DNA from: a virus
Direction: 5' to 3' (one strand)
Length of the DNA stretch: 32,689 bases
Virus record (IMG/VR): IMGVR_UViG_3300031521_000238
Span: 1 to 32,689 of that record
The position numbers were made by a program, and so were the translations under genes. Positions 15,191 through 24,460 of this stretch are shown piece by piece; the first letter of the stretch is position 1, and each line of letters begins with the position of its first letter. The notes beneath the pieces are model-generated. The model did not search any database and was not told where the DNA came from. It worked only from the letters and a program-made list of their open reading frames with translations.

Positions 15191-15570
15191 ATAATATAAT
15201 TAGCTGGATTTACGGAAAGTTTATAACCTATTCGCCTTTAGTTGCTGCATTAGGGACAAGCAATAATATAGTTAGGGCTTATCCAAATGATGCATCTATT
15301 TTGCCAATTGTTGCCCTGATTGAAGCTAATAATCCCAATAGTTATTTTGTTGAAAATGAACCAATTGCAGATAATCAAAACTTAGACGTACACGTATTTA
15401 CTAAGTTTGATGTTCCAACCTCGTCTATTAGTAAATACGTTGATGATTTGATGAAAAGTCTTTTGTATACCCGTGATATGTCCCAAGACATGGACGATCC
15501 GAGCGCAAAAGTTAGACATAAAGTAATGAAGTACTCGCGCCATAACATAGTCGCGCAAGACTTAATTTAA
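15187..15570 (+). CDS. Tail terminator / tail completion protein
   Basis: 127 residues, MNNIISWIYGKFITYSPLV onward, with alternating hydrophobic strands and a helix in the C-terminal half. It lies between the gp10-like gene and the major tail protein, where phages place the tail terminator (gpU-like or gp17-like) that caps the tail tube. The sequence alone gives only weak support for the family (beta-alpha arrangement, VDDLMKSLLYTRDMSQDMDD near the end). ATGA overlap with the previous gene. Confidence 0.6.
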   Translation: MNNIISWIYGKFITYSPLVAALGTSNNIVRAYPNDASILPIVALIEANNPNSYFVENEPIADNQNLDVHVFTKFDVPTSSISKYVDDLMKSLLYTRDMSQDMDDPSAKVRHKVMKYSRHNIVAQDLI

Positions 15571-15582
15571 GGAGGCCCGAAA

Positions 15583-16536
15583 ATGGCAACACCCCAGGCC
15601 GGTGTAATCGGCTTATCTAACATAGTGGCTTGGCCGCTGCTCACTGACCCGGTAGGAGGTTCCGCGACTTTCGGGACTGTATTCTCTCTGGCCGGTGCCG
15701 CAGAAATGAGCTTTGACACTGCCGCAAGCCAAACGCCGTACTTTGCTGACGATGCTTTGGCCGCTGTTGGTTCGACTACTGGATTCCGCAAAATATCGAT
15801 TAAGTTGTACGATATTGACCCGTCTGCCTTGGCTCAGTTAATGGGTCAGACTTATGCAAATGGCCAATTGCAAGATAAAGGCGCTGATACGTCGCCCTAT
15901 TTTGCTGTTGCTGGCCGTGTATTGCGCAATGGTGGAGCTACTCAGCCGGTAGTGTTCTATAAGTGCCAATTCATGAAGCCTAAGAGCGACTGGAAAACCA
16001 AGGGCGCATCGATCAACTTCGTGGAAGTACAATTGGATGGTGCTACTGTTGCCCTGACCAGCAATGGCCAATATGGCTTGACCCAACGCAGTGACGATCC
16101 TGCTGCCTCGGCAACCGCTGCATCTGCTTGGTTTACTACCGTACAATTCAGCAATACTGACAATACTGCTTTGTCTGTTGTGTTTGCTGCCGGTGGTGCC
16201 ACTAAGACTGTAACCGCAACATTCAGCAAAGCCTCAGCGAGTGGATCTATTCCATTCACAATGGCCGATACTGGATTGTTGGCTACTTTGGCTAATGAAA
16301 TATTAGTTACCAAATCTGCTGCCGCTGGTGCGGGTGCTAATGCGGTCTTAACTTGGGTATTGACTACCCCAGGCGCTGGATTTTCCAATAATACAATCGT
16401 ATTTACTGGCACCGTAACATCTGGCGCTATTGCTACTGATAACGTGACCGTGGCTGTACGTACCAATAGTCAGGTTAAAGACAATAACGGCGTGTCCGTT
16501 ACTGCCGTTGGTAAGGGATTCTTGACTCTGGCTTAA
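15583..16536 (+). CDS. Major tail protein (tube subunit)
   Basis: 317 residues. N-terminal ~180 residues are a phi13/TP901-like tube domain (GSATFGTVFSLAGAAEMSFD, FRKISIKLYDIDPSALAQLM, FYKCQFMKPKSDWKTKGASINF). The remaining ~135 residues are a Thr/Ser/Ala-rich domain with Ig- or Big-like strands, probably displayed on the tail surface. Strong AAGGAGG ribosome site. CGT, CTG and GGT codon bias like the capsid gene. It is followed by a hairpin terminator, as expected for a protein needed in excess. Confidence 0.88.
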   Translation: MATPQAGVIGLSNIVAWPLLTDPVGGSATFGTVFSLAGAAEMSFDTAASQTPYFADDALAAVGSTTGFRKISIKLYDIDPSALAQLMGQTYANGQLQDKGADTSPYFAVAGRVLRNGGATQPVVFYKCQFMKPKSDWKTKGASINFVEVQLDGATVALTSNGQYGLTQRSDDPAASATAASAWFTTVQFSNTDNTALSVVFAAGGATKTVTATFSKASASGSIPFTMADTGLLATLANEILVTKSAAAGAGANAVLTWVLTTPGAGFSNNTIVFTGTVTSGAIATDNVTVAVRTNSQVKDNNGVSVTAVGKGFLTLA

Positions 16537-16552
16537 TTAGCCCCTTTTTCTT

Positions 16553-16605
16553 CCTTGCAAGGCATTGCGTTACCTCCATGGCGCATAACCTTGCAAGGCT
16601 TTTAT
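16553..16605 (+). terminator. Terminator or attenuator after major tail gene
   Basis: Two identical 10-bp palindromes CCTTGCAAGG (16553-16562 and 16589-16598) pair as a perfect stem with a 26-nt loop, followed by CTTTTATT. Each arm is also self-complementary, so two alternative folds exist. It would reduce transcription into the chaperone genes. Confidence 0.7.
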
Positions 16606-16627
16606 TAACACATGGAGAGTTTATAAA

Positions 16628-17047
16628 ATGGGTAAATCGGCGAATATTAGAAACTACGTAGGCGCACCAGTAGAAATACTTGGCGAAACGTACAACATGA
16701 AATTGACGATGCTTGGCAGTGATTACTTGGAAGAAATATATGGCAATCCATTAGCTGCCTTTAATAAATATAATGAAATGATTAAACGATTAAAAGAGGT
16801 GGGAGTTGATAAGGACTGCCGGGAAACTTTAATCAATTTTGTTTATGCCGCAATCATTCACAACCAATTTGACGAACAAGGTAATGTAGTTAGAAAACTG
16901 CCTACTGCTTTTGAGTTGAAAAGCTCATTAATGCAAAATGACTTGATTGGTTTATTGCAAGTTATGACGAAAGCCCAAACTGAATCATTACCGGATGTAA
17001 CGGATATTCAGGAGGAAAAAGCAGGGGACCCTATCGAGACGCAGTAA
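16628..17047 (+). CDS. Tail assembly chaperone (gpG-like)
   Basis: 139 residues, MGKSANIRNYVGAPVEILGE onward. It starts with a short beta segment then long helices (EEIYGNPLAAFNKYNEMIKRL, ELKSSLMQNDLIGLLQVM), as in gpG-type chaperones that coat the tape measure during tail assembly. Leader ACATGGAGAG. The frame ends at TAA 17045-17047. A -1 slip near GGAAAAA (17014-17020) would fuse its first 131 residues to the following open frame. Confidence 0.75.
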   Translation: MGKSANIRNYVGAPVEILGETYNMKLTMLGSDYLEEIYGNPLAAFNKYNEMIKRLKEVGVDKDCRETLINFVYAAIIHNQFDEQGNVVRKLPTAFELKSSLMQNDLIGLLQVMTKAQTESLPDVTDIQEEKAGDPIETQ

Positions 17048-17349
17048 GCGACGGGTGGCCGTGGGAGTATTTTTACACTTCGGCAAGAGCTTACTTGCGA
17101 TGGTCTGAGCATGAGTTTTGGATGTCAACGCCGAAGAAATTATTATCGGCATTAGACGAATACTGGTATATGGAGCATATAAAACACTATGAACAAGGTT
17201 CGTATAATTTACAGTTTATTGCGCCTCTTTTGGTCCAGGATCAAAAGCTGCCGGAGCATCCAAAGCGTAAAAATGAAACAAAGAAAACAGCGGCACTTGA
17301 AACTAATGACGCTGGCATTGCCTTGCTTAACCATGGATTTGGGTGGTAA
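17020..17349 (+). CDS. Frameshifted extension of tail chaperone (gpGT-like)
   Basis: Frame -1 relative to the chaperone gene is open from 16984 to the TAA at 17347-17349 and reads DGWPWEYFYTSARAYLRW and EFWMSTPKKLLSALDEYW. This is a clear T-domain signature (tryptophan-rich, then a TP-x5-L-x2-L motif). No start codon with a ribosome site exists at its beginning (a TTG at 17095 would cut off the conserved WPW). The fusion is therefore best explained by programmed -1 frameshifting at G-GAA-AAA-G (17014-17021), with a stop of the short form 25 nt on. The slip site is not the standard X-XXY-YYZ type, so the precise position is uncertain. The long form bridges the tape measure to the tube. Confidence 0.7.
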   Translation, partial: SRGPYRDAVSDGWPWEYFYTSARAYLRWSEHEFWMSTPKKLLSALDEYWYMEHIKHYEQGSYNLQFIAPLLVQDQKLPEHPKRKNETKKTAALETNDAGIALLNHGFGW

Positions 17350-17353
17350 ATAA

Positions 17354-20122
17354 ATGGCCGAAGAGTTTAGTTTAAGCGCGAAAATATCAGGCGATACCTC
17401 AGAATTAAAACAATCACTTGATTCTGGTAAAGATGCGCTTAGAGAGTTTGGCATTGACGTAAATAAGATAACTGATTTTTTAATGGGCGGCGCTGGTATG
17501 GCCGCTGCCTTTGCTTTTGTTGCCGTAAAAGGCATGGAAGCTGCCAAAGAGTTTGACGAGGTTGGCGCTAAACTCGGCAAGATGACCGGAGAGACTGGCG
17601 AGGCATTAAACAGCTTAAAAGATTCATTAAGTAATGTGGTTGGCGAGGGAGTCGTCCAAGGTGTAGAGGATATTGGCGAGGCAATGGGGATGCTCCATAT
17701 CCGCCTTGGCCTTGTCGGGGCCGATTTAGAAAAAGCAACTATGCAATTCTCAACTTTTGCCGATGTAACTGACCAGGACGTCGCTGGAGCCGTTACCGAC
17801 GTGACAAAATTAATGGCACAATGGAATATCCCGGCCAGTGAATTGTCGATTACCTTAGATAAGATTACTCTATCCAGCCAATTGACTGGCGAGAAAGCCA
17901 AGCAATTAACCCAAACACTCTCGCAAGCTGGCCCTATATTTCAATCAGCCGGGATAAGTATAGACCAAGCCGCCGGAATGCTGATTGGCTTTTCTAAAGC
18001 TGGAATTGACGCCCAGACCGCGACGAGCGCCATAAATATAGCGCTTCGTAAGTTTGCCCAAGAAGGTGTCAAGGATTCAGGCGCTGCCTTATCGTCATTG
18101 ATTGAGGAAATACAGAATACCTCCGATAAATCTCGCGCAACTACACTTGCCGTTGAAAACTTTGGCAAGTCTGGCATTACTATGGCCACCGCCATTAGGT
18201 CAGGTGCTTTAGATGTAAAAGAATGGACCGCCAAAATAGCAGAGGCAAAGGGCGCGTTGGAAAAAACCGATGCAGCTACCGAGTCATTTTCCGATGTGAC
18301 CGATAAACTTGGCAACCAATTGCAAGGGTTATTGGCAGAATCGTTCCAATCGGTTTTAGAAGTTATTAAGCCATTTTTGAAAATATTATCCGAAGCAGTT
18401 GCCGCATTTGAGGCATTACCCGGTCCAGTCAAAAAAATAGTAGAAGTATTAGCTCTTGTTGTAGGTGGATTACAGGTTGCAAAAGTTGCGATTGCCGCTT
18501 TTGGTATAACGGCAAATGCATCGCTTGGGCCTATTATATTGGCATTGACTGCAATTGTTGCATTAGCCACTCAAATACCATCATTATTAAATGAGGCGTC
18601 AAAATCAGTCGATATAGATACGGCCAAAAGATACGGGGCCGCATGGTTTGACGCATCTAAATCATTAAAAGAAAATCAAACGCAATTCGATATACTCCGC
18701 ACTAAATATCAGGAGTTTAAGAGAGTTGCCGATATGCTGGAAAAGAAGCAAACAAAGCAAGGGTTTTTGGATCCAGAAGATATAAACCGACTACGCCAAG
18801 CCCAAGAAGGTGTTGAAGCTTTGGCCGATGCTGGCAAGCGTTACGGGGAATTATTAAAAAAACAATCTCAGCTACAAAAAGAGTCAGCGAAAGCCGGTGA
18901 AGTTAAGACGCAAGAAAACACCGACCAATTACATACATTAACCGCTGCCGAAAAGAAAGCCGCCGAAGAAGCACAAAGTATTGAGCGCGAGAAAAACAAG
19001 AAACTTGCTGCACTTGGAAAACAAAGATACGAAGATACCATGCAAGTTGTACAACAAGGCAATTCCTATGAGTTTGCAATGGCTGAAAAGCTATATGAAA
19101 ACCAGGCCGAATTAGCCGCAAAACAACAAGCATTATGGACCGAATCAATCAATGCAGTTAGCCAAACGGTAAGCACAGCATATACGGCTACAAGCGGCAC
19201 TTTTTCATCCGTTTCAAAATTAATCAATACCGTGTCCATTAACGTAAAAAATGGCGTCAAGGATATCGGCGCTTTTGTTAGTGACCTTGCTGGACAAATA
19301 GCTGGATCGGTAAACTCTATTTTTGGAGCCATTCAAAAAGGATACCAACAAACATTACAAACTCAGCAATCGGCAATTGATAAAGAAATAGCCGCAAATA
19401 AAAAGGCTTTAACAAAAGAGCAAGCAGATATTGACAAAGCAACTAAGGCGAAATTAAAGGCTTTAGGGCTTGAAGAAAAAACTACTTTAGAAAAGGACCA
19501 GGCAGAACTTGAAAGCGCCATAGCTACCGGAGATGCAATAGCAATTAAGGCCGCAGAAGATCAATTAGCCAAAGATACGATACTCCAACAAGGCGTAGAT
19601 GCCAAACAAGCCGCCGCCGATAGAGAGGCTGAAACTACCGAGGATTTAGAGCGTAAGAAATCAGACCTTGCCTACAAATCAGCCCATGCACAATGGGAAT
19701 TGCAAGGCGTACAACTTGCAGCCGCATCTGCTTTAGCAATAATGCAATTGTGGGCTGGTAGCGGTACGTATGTCGAAAAAATAGTTATGTCCGCTGTAGT
19801 GGGTGCTATTGGCATCGCCGAGGGCGTTATCCTGGCCAACAATGAACCAAAGCGGTCATCGTATGCAGTAGGTACCTATAACTCAATCGGTGGAGCTGCT
19901 AATCTGGCAGAGCAAGGGCCGGAATTGGTCATCAGTCCAAGTGTTCATAATCTCGCCAAAGGTTCGACGGTATTAAATGCCGCACAGACTGCCAAGGCAA
20001 TGAGCGGCAAAGGATCGACTATTAACGTAAATGTAGGTCATGCGACACAAGGGACTGTCGGCGAAATAGCCAGGGCGATAAATAGCGAATCGCGCAAACT
20101 TGCATTCGCAGGGGTGTTGTAA
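17354..20122 (+). CDS. Tape measure protein
   Basis: 922 residues, the longest gene. N-terminal region has the phage tail tape measure signature (SLSAKISGDTSELKQSLDSG, KEFDEVGAKLGKMTGETGEAL, SQLTGEKAKQLTQTLSQAG, FGKSGITMATAIRSG). A hydrophobic Ala/Val/Leu segment (about 355-410) could insert in the membrane at infection. Coiled coils follow at about 430-600 and 670-770. The C-terminus includes YAVGTYNSIGGAANLAEQGPELVISP, typical of the folded tail-tip end. Using 0.15 nm per residue the tail would be roughly 138 nm long. It overlaps the next gene by one base (TAATG). Confidence 0.93.
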   Translation: MAEEFSLSAKISGDTSELKQSLDSGKDALREFGIDVNKITDFLMGGAGMAAAFAFVAVKGMEAAKEFDEVGAKLGKMTGETGEALNSLKDSLSNVVGEGVVQGVEDIGEAMGMLHIRLGLVGADLEKATMQFSTFADVTDQDVAGAVTDVTKLMAQWNIPASELSITLDKITLSSQLTGEKAKQLTQTLSQAGPIFQSAGISIDQAAGMLIGFSKAGIDAQTATSAINIALRKFAQEGVKDSGAALSSLIEEIQNTSDKSRATTLAVENFGKSGITMATAIRSGALDVKEWTAKIAEAKGALEKTDAATESFSDVTDKLGNQLQGLLAESFQSVLEVIKPFLKILSEAVAAFEALPGPVKKIVEVLALVVGGLQVAKVAIAAFGITANASLGPIILALTAIVALATQIPSLLNEASKSVDIDTAKRYGAAWFDASKSLKENQTQFDILRTKYQEFKRVADMLEKKQTKQGFLDPEDINRLRQAQEGVEALADAGKRYGELLKKQSQLQKESAKAGEVKTQENTDQLHTLTAAEKKAAEEAQSIEREKNKKLAALGKQRYEDTMQVVQQGNSYEFAMAEKLYENQAELAAKQQALWTESINAVSQTVSTAYTATSGTFSSVSKLINTVSINVKNGVKDIGAFVSDLAGQIAGSVNSIFGAIQKGYQQTLQTQQSAIDKEIAANKKALTKEQADIDKATKAKLKALGLEEKTTLEKDQAELESAIATGDAIAIKAAEDQLAKDTILQQGVDAKQAAADREAETTEDLERKKSDLAYKSAHAQWELQGVQLAAASALAIMQLWAGSGTYVEKIVMSAVVGAIGIAEGVILANNEPKRSSYAVGTYNSIGGAANLAEQGPELVISPSVHNLAKGSTVLNAAQTAKAMSGKGSTINVNVGHATQGTVGEIARAINSESRKLAFAGVL

Positions 20123-20979
20123 TGCGCCAGTTAGTTTATACAAATCCATTAGGTAATTCAATAACTTTATACCGTGAGCCTAATCTAATTACTAAACTTG
20201 ACGGCATAGAAATGCCTGAGATCAATATACAAAGCCAGTCAGCCCCATACCAAGACGGTGTTACTGATTTAGATGCTTTATTTAGCGCACGAACAATAAC
20301 GGTAGAAGGTACTTTATTAGTTAGTGGATTACCTGCAATTTACACTAATCGTGCGTTAATGATGGCTCAATTAAATCCTAAACTTGGCCTTGGAACTTTA
20401 ACGTTTACTAACGATTCGGGATCGTTCACTACTGCTTGCCGATGTCTTAGCGCGATATTGCCTAACAAAGAATACACTGAGCCTTATCAATCTTTCCAAT
20501 TCCAATTCTTTTGTCCTGATCCTTATTGGTATGCATTAAATCAAAGTATATCGACTTTACGTGTAGTATCGGGTGGATTTACTTTCCCTATTACCCTCCC
20601 AATTGTATTTGGTAATTATACTGGCACTACTCCTGTTAATTGCTTAAATGATGGTGATTCAACCGCGCCAGTAGTAATTACATTTTATGGACCTGCCACT
20701 AATCCTGTTATTTATAATAATACTACTGGAGAGCAAATCAAATGTAACATCTCACTAAATACTGGCGATGTATTAATAATAAATACCAAGTTTGGCAGTA
20801 AATCAGTATATAAAATAGCGTCATCCGGCGTAATAACAAATCAATCTCAAACATTAGATGCATCGTCAACATTTTGGCAATTGAATATAGGCAACAACTC
20901 AGTTTCATTTAGTGATGACTTGTTTTTAAGCTTAGAATATTGTACAGTATCATGGTTTAATAGATATGTTGGAAAATAA
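20122..20979 (+). CDS. Distal tail protein (Dit-like)
   Basis: 285 residues, MRQLVYTNPLGNSITLYREP onward. The N-terminal half has the Dit/phage tail family layout (IEMPEINIQSQSAPYQDGVTDLDALFSARTITVEGTLL and FQFFCPDPYWYAL). The C-terminal half (from about 150) is a galectin-like beta domain (DGDSTAPVVITFYGPATNPVIYNN, GDVLIINTKFGSKSV). Dit forms a hexameric hub joining the tube to fibres and the hub protein. It directly follows the tape measure gene, as usual. Confidence 0.85.
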   Translation: MRQLVYTNPLGNSITLYREPNLITKLDGIEMPEINIQSQSAPYQDGVTDLDALFSARTITVEGTLLVSGLPAIYTNRALMMAQLNPKLGLGTLTFTNDSGSFTTACRCLSAILPNKEYTEPYQSFQFQFFCPDPYWYALNQSISTLRVVSGGFTFPITLPIVFGNYTGTTPVNCLNDGDSTAPVVITFYGPATNPVIYNNTTGEQIKCNISLNTGDVLIINTKFGSKSVYKIASSGVITNQSQTLDASSTFWQLNIGNNSVSFSDDLFLSLEYCTVSWFNRYVGK

Positions 20980-20993
20980 AGGATTTAGATAAA

Positions 20994-22856
20994 ATGGCTA
21001 CAATAACAACGTTTGCATATGATGCGGTAGGCGGTGTTCCTTCTTATACATCAGGTAATATTGCCGATTGGCTTTATCAATTAACTTTTAGGGCCAATGG
21101 TGTAATTCCTGGTAGTGATGGTGGGTTAGCTGTGAGCTCTGATGGTATTGGCAATGTACTTGTTCAAAATGGAGCTTGTTCGCTTGCGGGGCGTTCGGCT
21201 GTTTTGACTGCCGGTCCGGCTTCTACTGCCATGACCCCATTACCATCCAGCGGATTTAGAACCGCTTATGCAGTTGTCATGCGTTATAATACGTCAACTC
21301 AAACTACATCCATTGTTACTATTGCCGGATCAACTATCGCCAATCCTGGGCCAGCTGTTAATCCTGCATATGTGGAATTAACTGATATTCTATTGGCTTA
21401 TGTTTTAGCGGTAAATACCGCTGGAACCACCGTATACACCGTTACAGATGCGCGGGTGTTCTCAACTAATGCGCTCGAAACGCCGACGGGGTCAACCACA
21501 TATAGCGCGACTGACCTTGGAAAAGACGCCGTTATCATTGCGCCATTATCAGCAAATGCAACCATTGATATTACTGCCGGATCAATTTACCAGGGCAATA
21601 GGCTATTTGTTAAAAATACAACTTCGGGCGGGTTTACTTTAACTTTGCATTATAGTGCCTCGCTTGGGGATATTTCGTTGTCACCAGGTGCATGGATTGC
21701 ATTAGCCTGGGATGGTTCTGTGTGGGTTAATACCACTGTCAACTCTGATTGGGATTTGGTAATAGATTCCAACGCCAAGCTTGACTTATGGTGCCAGCAT
21801 GTTGGCGGATTATATAAACGGGTTTTGATTCGCGCTGGAACTTGGACAGCATCGGCGCTAAGTCCTACTGCTGGTGTTTTAGTAAATCTTGATAATACAG
21901 GAACTAAATATGTATTTGCCGAGAAAGGATCAAATATTGTTTATTCAGCATCGTATGCCGGGACCATGTATGGTTTATATCGAGCGACATTAAATACTGA
22001 TATGTCTCTGGAAAGATTCGAAGGCATATCGATAAATATTACCAATTCCAACGCTTCAAATAGTACAAATGGATTTTATAATTTAACGAATATGACTGAT
22101 TGTAATGGGGTTATTTCTTCTACAATTGGTGGATCTTCATTTATTAATTGTAATAATTTAATTAATTGCATTGCCACTGCAGGCACCAGCGGTAATGCTG
22201 GATTAAAGGGATTTAATACCTGTAATTATTTGACCGGATGCACTTCTACGATGTCATCAGCATCGGCAACTGGGAGTATTTATGCATATTTTGGATGTAA
22301 TCAATTATCAAATTGCCAAGGATTAATTGGCTCATCCATAACAGGGGGAAATAATTTATTTGCAAATTGTTCATATTTGAGTAACTGTAATGCGAAGGCA
22401 TCTTTATCGATTACTGGATCAAGCATAGTCGGATATACAACCTGCGAATATATAACTGGATGCTTGGCTACTATAACTAACTCTGGTTTGGGGCAAAATC
22501 CAGCAGGATTCGCTGTCTGTAATTACATATCATCTTCACAGGCCATTGTAGTTGGCCCATCCAATGCATCTGCGATTTGTTTTCAAACTTGTAAGGATAT
22601 AAATTCTTGTAATGCGAATGCATCAGGAGCATCATCTGCAACAAATTATGGGTTCTTAAATTGCAGTGGAATAGTAGCATGCATTGCGTCATCTACCAAT
22701 GCAGGGGCTGGATTGGGTTATGGATATGGAACAAGTAACAAGATGCAGCAAAATAGAGTTGGCACCTTCAAGAGCAGTATTTATAATAACTGCTTTGCTG
22801 ACGCGGGAACCGCACAGGCCTGTTCCGATACCGCTGCGGGTGGATATAATTCTTAA
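20994..22856 (+). CDS. Tail spike / receptor-binding protein with Cys-ladder beta-helix
   Basis: 620 residues. The N-terminal ~170 residues are a virion-attachment beta domain (TSGNIADWLYQLTFRANGVIPG, YVELTDILLAYVLAVNTAG, DARVF), followed by a beta-sandwich (SANATIDITAGSIYQGNRLFV). From about residue 360 to 565 there are nine imperfect repeats of about 22-30 residues with the core F/Y-x2-C-x2-L/I-x2-C: INCNNLINC, NTCNYLTGC, FGCNQLSNC, ANCSYLSNC, TTCEYITGC, AVCNYISSS, QTCKDINSC, LNCSGIVAC and a degenerate first copy. This fits a right-handed beta-helix with stacked cysteines. No lyase or hydrolase residues can be named. TAAAGGATTTAG is its leader. Confidence 0.75.
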   Translation: MATITTFAYDAVGGVPSYTSGNIADWLYQLTFRANGVIPGSDGGLAVSSDGIGNVLVQNGACSLAGRSAVLTAGPASTAMTPLPSSGFRTAYAVVMRYNTSTQTTSIVTIAGSTIANPGPAVNPAYVELTDILLAYVLAVNTAGTTVYTVTDARVFSTNALETPTGSTTYSATDLGKDAVIIAPLSANATIDITAGSIYQGNRLFVKNTTSGGFTLTLHYSASLGDISLSPGAWIALAWDGSVWVNTTVNSDWDLVIDSNAKLDLWCQHVGGLYKRVLIRAGTWTASALSPTAGVLVNLDNTGTKYVFAEKGSNIVYSASYAGTMYGLYRATLNTDMSLERFEGISINITNSNASNSTNGFYNLTNMTDCNGVISSTIGGSSFINCNNLINCIATAGTSGNAGLKGFNTCNYLTGCTSTMSSASATGSIYAYFGCNQLSNCQGLIGSSITGGNNLFANCSYLSNCNAKASLSITGSSIVGYTTCEYITGCLATITNSGLGQNPAGFAVCNYISSSQAIVVGPSNASAICFQTCKDINSCNANASGASSATNYGFLNCSGIVACIASSTNAGAGLGYGYGTSNKMQQNRVGTFKSSIYNNCFADAGTAQACSDTAAGGYNS

Positions 22857-24451
22857 TGGCTACCATTCCCCCAAAAGCCCCAATTCAAGTATTCGACTCA
22901 TCCCTCAATTTCTTGGGTGAGGTCGATACTTATGAATCATTGGACCACACAAGGGGATGGAATAAACCTGGGCCTTGGTCTTGCGCGATCAATTGGAATA
23001 TTTTTGATGATTCAGGAATGTTACGTTATGCCTCTTTGTTTACAATTGGCGGGTATATAACAATAGGCTGCGATGGATATAAAAACGGAATCATTAATGC
23101 AATAGATCAACCTATCGGATCGGATGGCAAGCAAAGCCAAATAATTACCGTATCTGGCACGGAAATTACAGGGATATTTAATAGGCGCTTATTAAATGCA
23201 CCGGCTGGCCAAGATGTATATTCTCTTACCGCTCCAGCCGAAACCGTTATTAAATCAATAATATCAGGCCAATGCGGACCGACTGCATTAAATGCCAATA
23301 GAAAGTTTCCTAACTTGGTTATTGCTGCCAATCAAGCAAGAGGTGACAATTACTTAGTCAGTAATGCATATACTAATTTATTGGATGAAATTGCTAATTG
23401 TTCGATTGCTACATTATTGGGGTGGTCAATTTACTTTGATCGTGCGAATAGGCAATTAGTTTTAGATTGCGCATTAGGCGATAATCTCGTTACAGGCCAG
23501 CCGAATAATGCGATATTTTCGACTGATTATGACACATTATTATCTGCCGATTTGACTATTACCAATGAACAATATCGAAACTTAGCTACGGTAACAGGTA
23601 AGGGAAATGGTGCAGCAAGACCGGTTTTAGATGTTTATAATGGAACTGAACCAAGCGGATTTGAACGATTTGAAACATACGTTAATGCCAATGATAAATC
23701 ATCAACTCCTGACCTGACATCTAAGGGACAAGCTCAATTGGGCACTTATAAATATACCTCCACTTTAGAGGGGATGTGTTTGGCCAAATCGCCTTTAACT
23801 TATGGTGTAAATTATAATCTTGGCGACTTTGTAACGATTGAAGCTTATGATTATTCACTTAATAAGCAGATTACAGCAATACAGGAATCATGGGGAAATC
23901 TATCTTATGAATTAACTCCGACATTCGATAAAGCCCCGGCCACTATCACAAGTCAAATGGCTAATTCATCGGCTAATTTAGGTGCACAGGTTAGTAAACT
24001 TGGTGTAAATACTCCTGGAATACTTTATTTATCAAACTCTGAAACCGGCATAAATACGCCCGGATCAATTGCCAAAACTTTATCGGGCGGTGCAGGTACA
24101 GCAGCAGAAAACGGGTCATTAATTGTCGCCGATACCGCTACTACCGTTTATGATATGACATATTCCGGAACTTGGTCAAAAATAGAATTGCAAGTAATGA
24201 CTGTTATAGATAGCCAATGGGTAAACATTGAAGAAATTGGAGGCTCATCGTTTGGGTCACTGGGCCCAGGAAGCAGTCAAACAATCGCATCAGATACAAC
24301 AGGTATGGCTATATGTAAAAATATTTCAGGGCAGGTAAGAATGCAACAAAATAAATTTGCTTGTATTTTCGCTGCCAGTAATAAAACATGGTCAAATCTA
24401 ATCGGTTTTTCCGATGGCGTTACGAGATGGCGCATAAAGATTACCGGATGA
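22856..24451 (+). CDS. Baseplate hub protein, ReqiPepy6 Gp37-like
   Basis: 531 residues. N-terminal segment (IQVFDSSLNFLGEVDTYESL, WSCAINWN, ISGTEITGIFNRRLL-type spacing, LLDEIANCSIATLLGWSIYFD) and FKTYVNANDKSS-type strands agree with the Sipho_Gp37 family, the functional counterpart of Tal/gp27-like hub proteins at the tail tip. The C-terminal ~150 residues (after TITSQMANSSANLGAQVSKLG) form a beta-rich domain with GGAGTAAENGSLIVADTATT, similar to fibre tips. It overlaps the spike stop by one base (TAATG), so the spike and the hub are produced together. Confidence 0.82.
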   Translation: MATIPPKAPIQVFDSSLNFLGEVDTYESLDHTRGWNKPGPWSCAINWNIFDDSGMLRYASLFTIGGYITIGCDGYKNGIINAIDQPIGSDGKQSQIITVSGTEITGIFNRRLLNAPAGQDVYSLTAPAETVIKSIISGQCGPTALNANRKFPNLVIAANQARGDNYLVSNAYTNLLDEIANCSIATLLGWSIYFDRANRQLVLDCALGDNLVTGQPNNAIFSTDYDTLLSADLTITNEQYRNLATVTGKGNGAARPVLDVYNGTEPSGFERFETYVNANDKSSTPDLTSKGQAQLGTYKYTSTLEGMCLAKSPLTYGVNYNLGDFVTIEAYDYSLNKQITAIQESWGNLSYELTPTFDKAPATITSQMANSSANLGAQVSKLGVNTPGILYLSNSETGINTPGSIAKTLSGGAGTAAENGSLIVADTATTVYDMTYSGTWSKIELQVMTVIDSQWVNIEEIGGSSFGSLGPGSSQTIASDTTGMAICKNISGQVRMQQNKFACIFAASNKTWSNLIGFSDGVTRWRIKITG

Positions 24452-24460
24452 GGATTAAAA

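Noticed and set aside
16553-16598. Identical CCTTGCAAGG copies as attachment or recombinase sites
   Set aside because: They form a simple perfect hairpin followed by a T-rich tail in an intergenic position, and no integrase is present in the window.
17095-17349. Independent gene beginning at TTG 17095
   Set aside because: No ribosome site, and the conserved WPW segment just upstream in the same frame would be lost; frameshifting from the chaperone gene explains it better.
17209-18570. Two long minus-strand frames (230 and 209 residues) opposite the tape measure gene
   Set aside because: They are antisense shadows of a strongly conserved gene, with low-complexity Ala/Ser/Pro/Thr content and no leaders.
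22074-22690. DNA repeats suggestive of CRISPR or a diversity-generating variable region
   Set aside because: The repetition is only at protein level with divergent codons and uneven spacing; no reverse transcriptase or template repeat is present.
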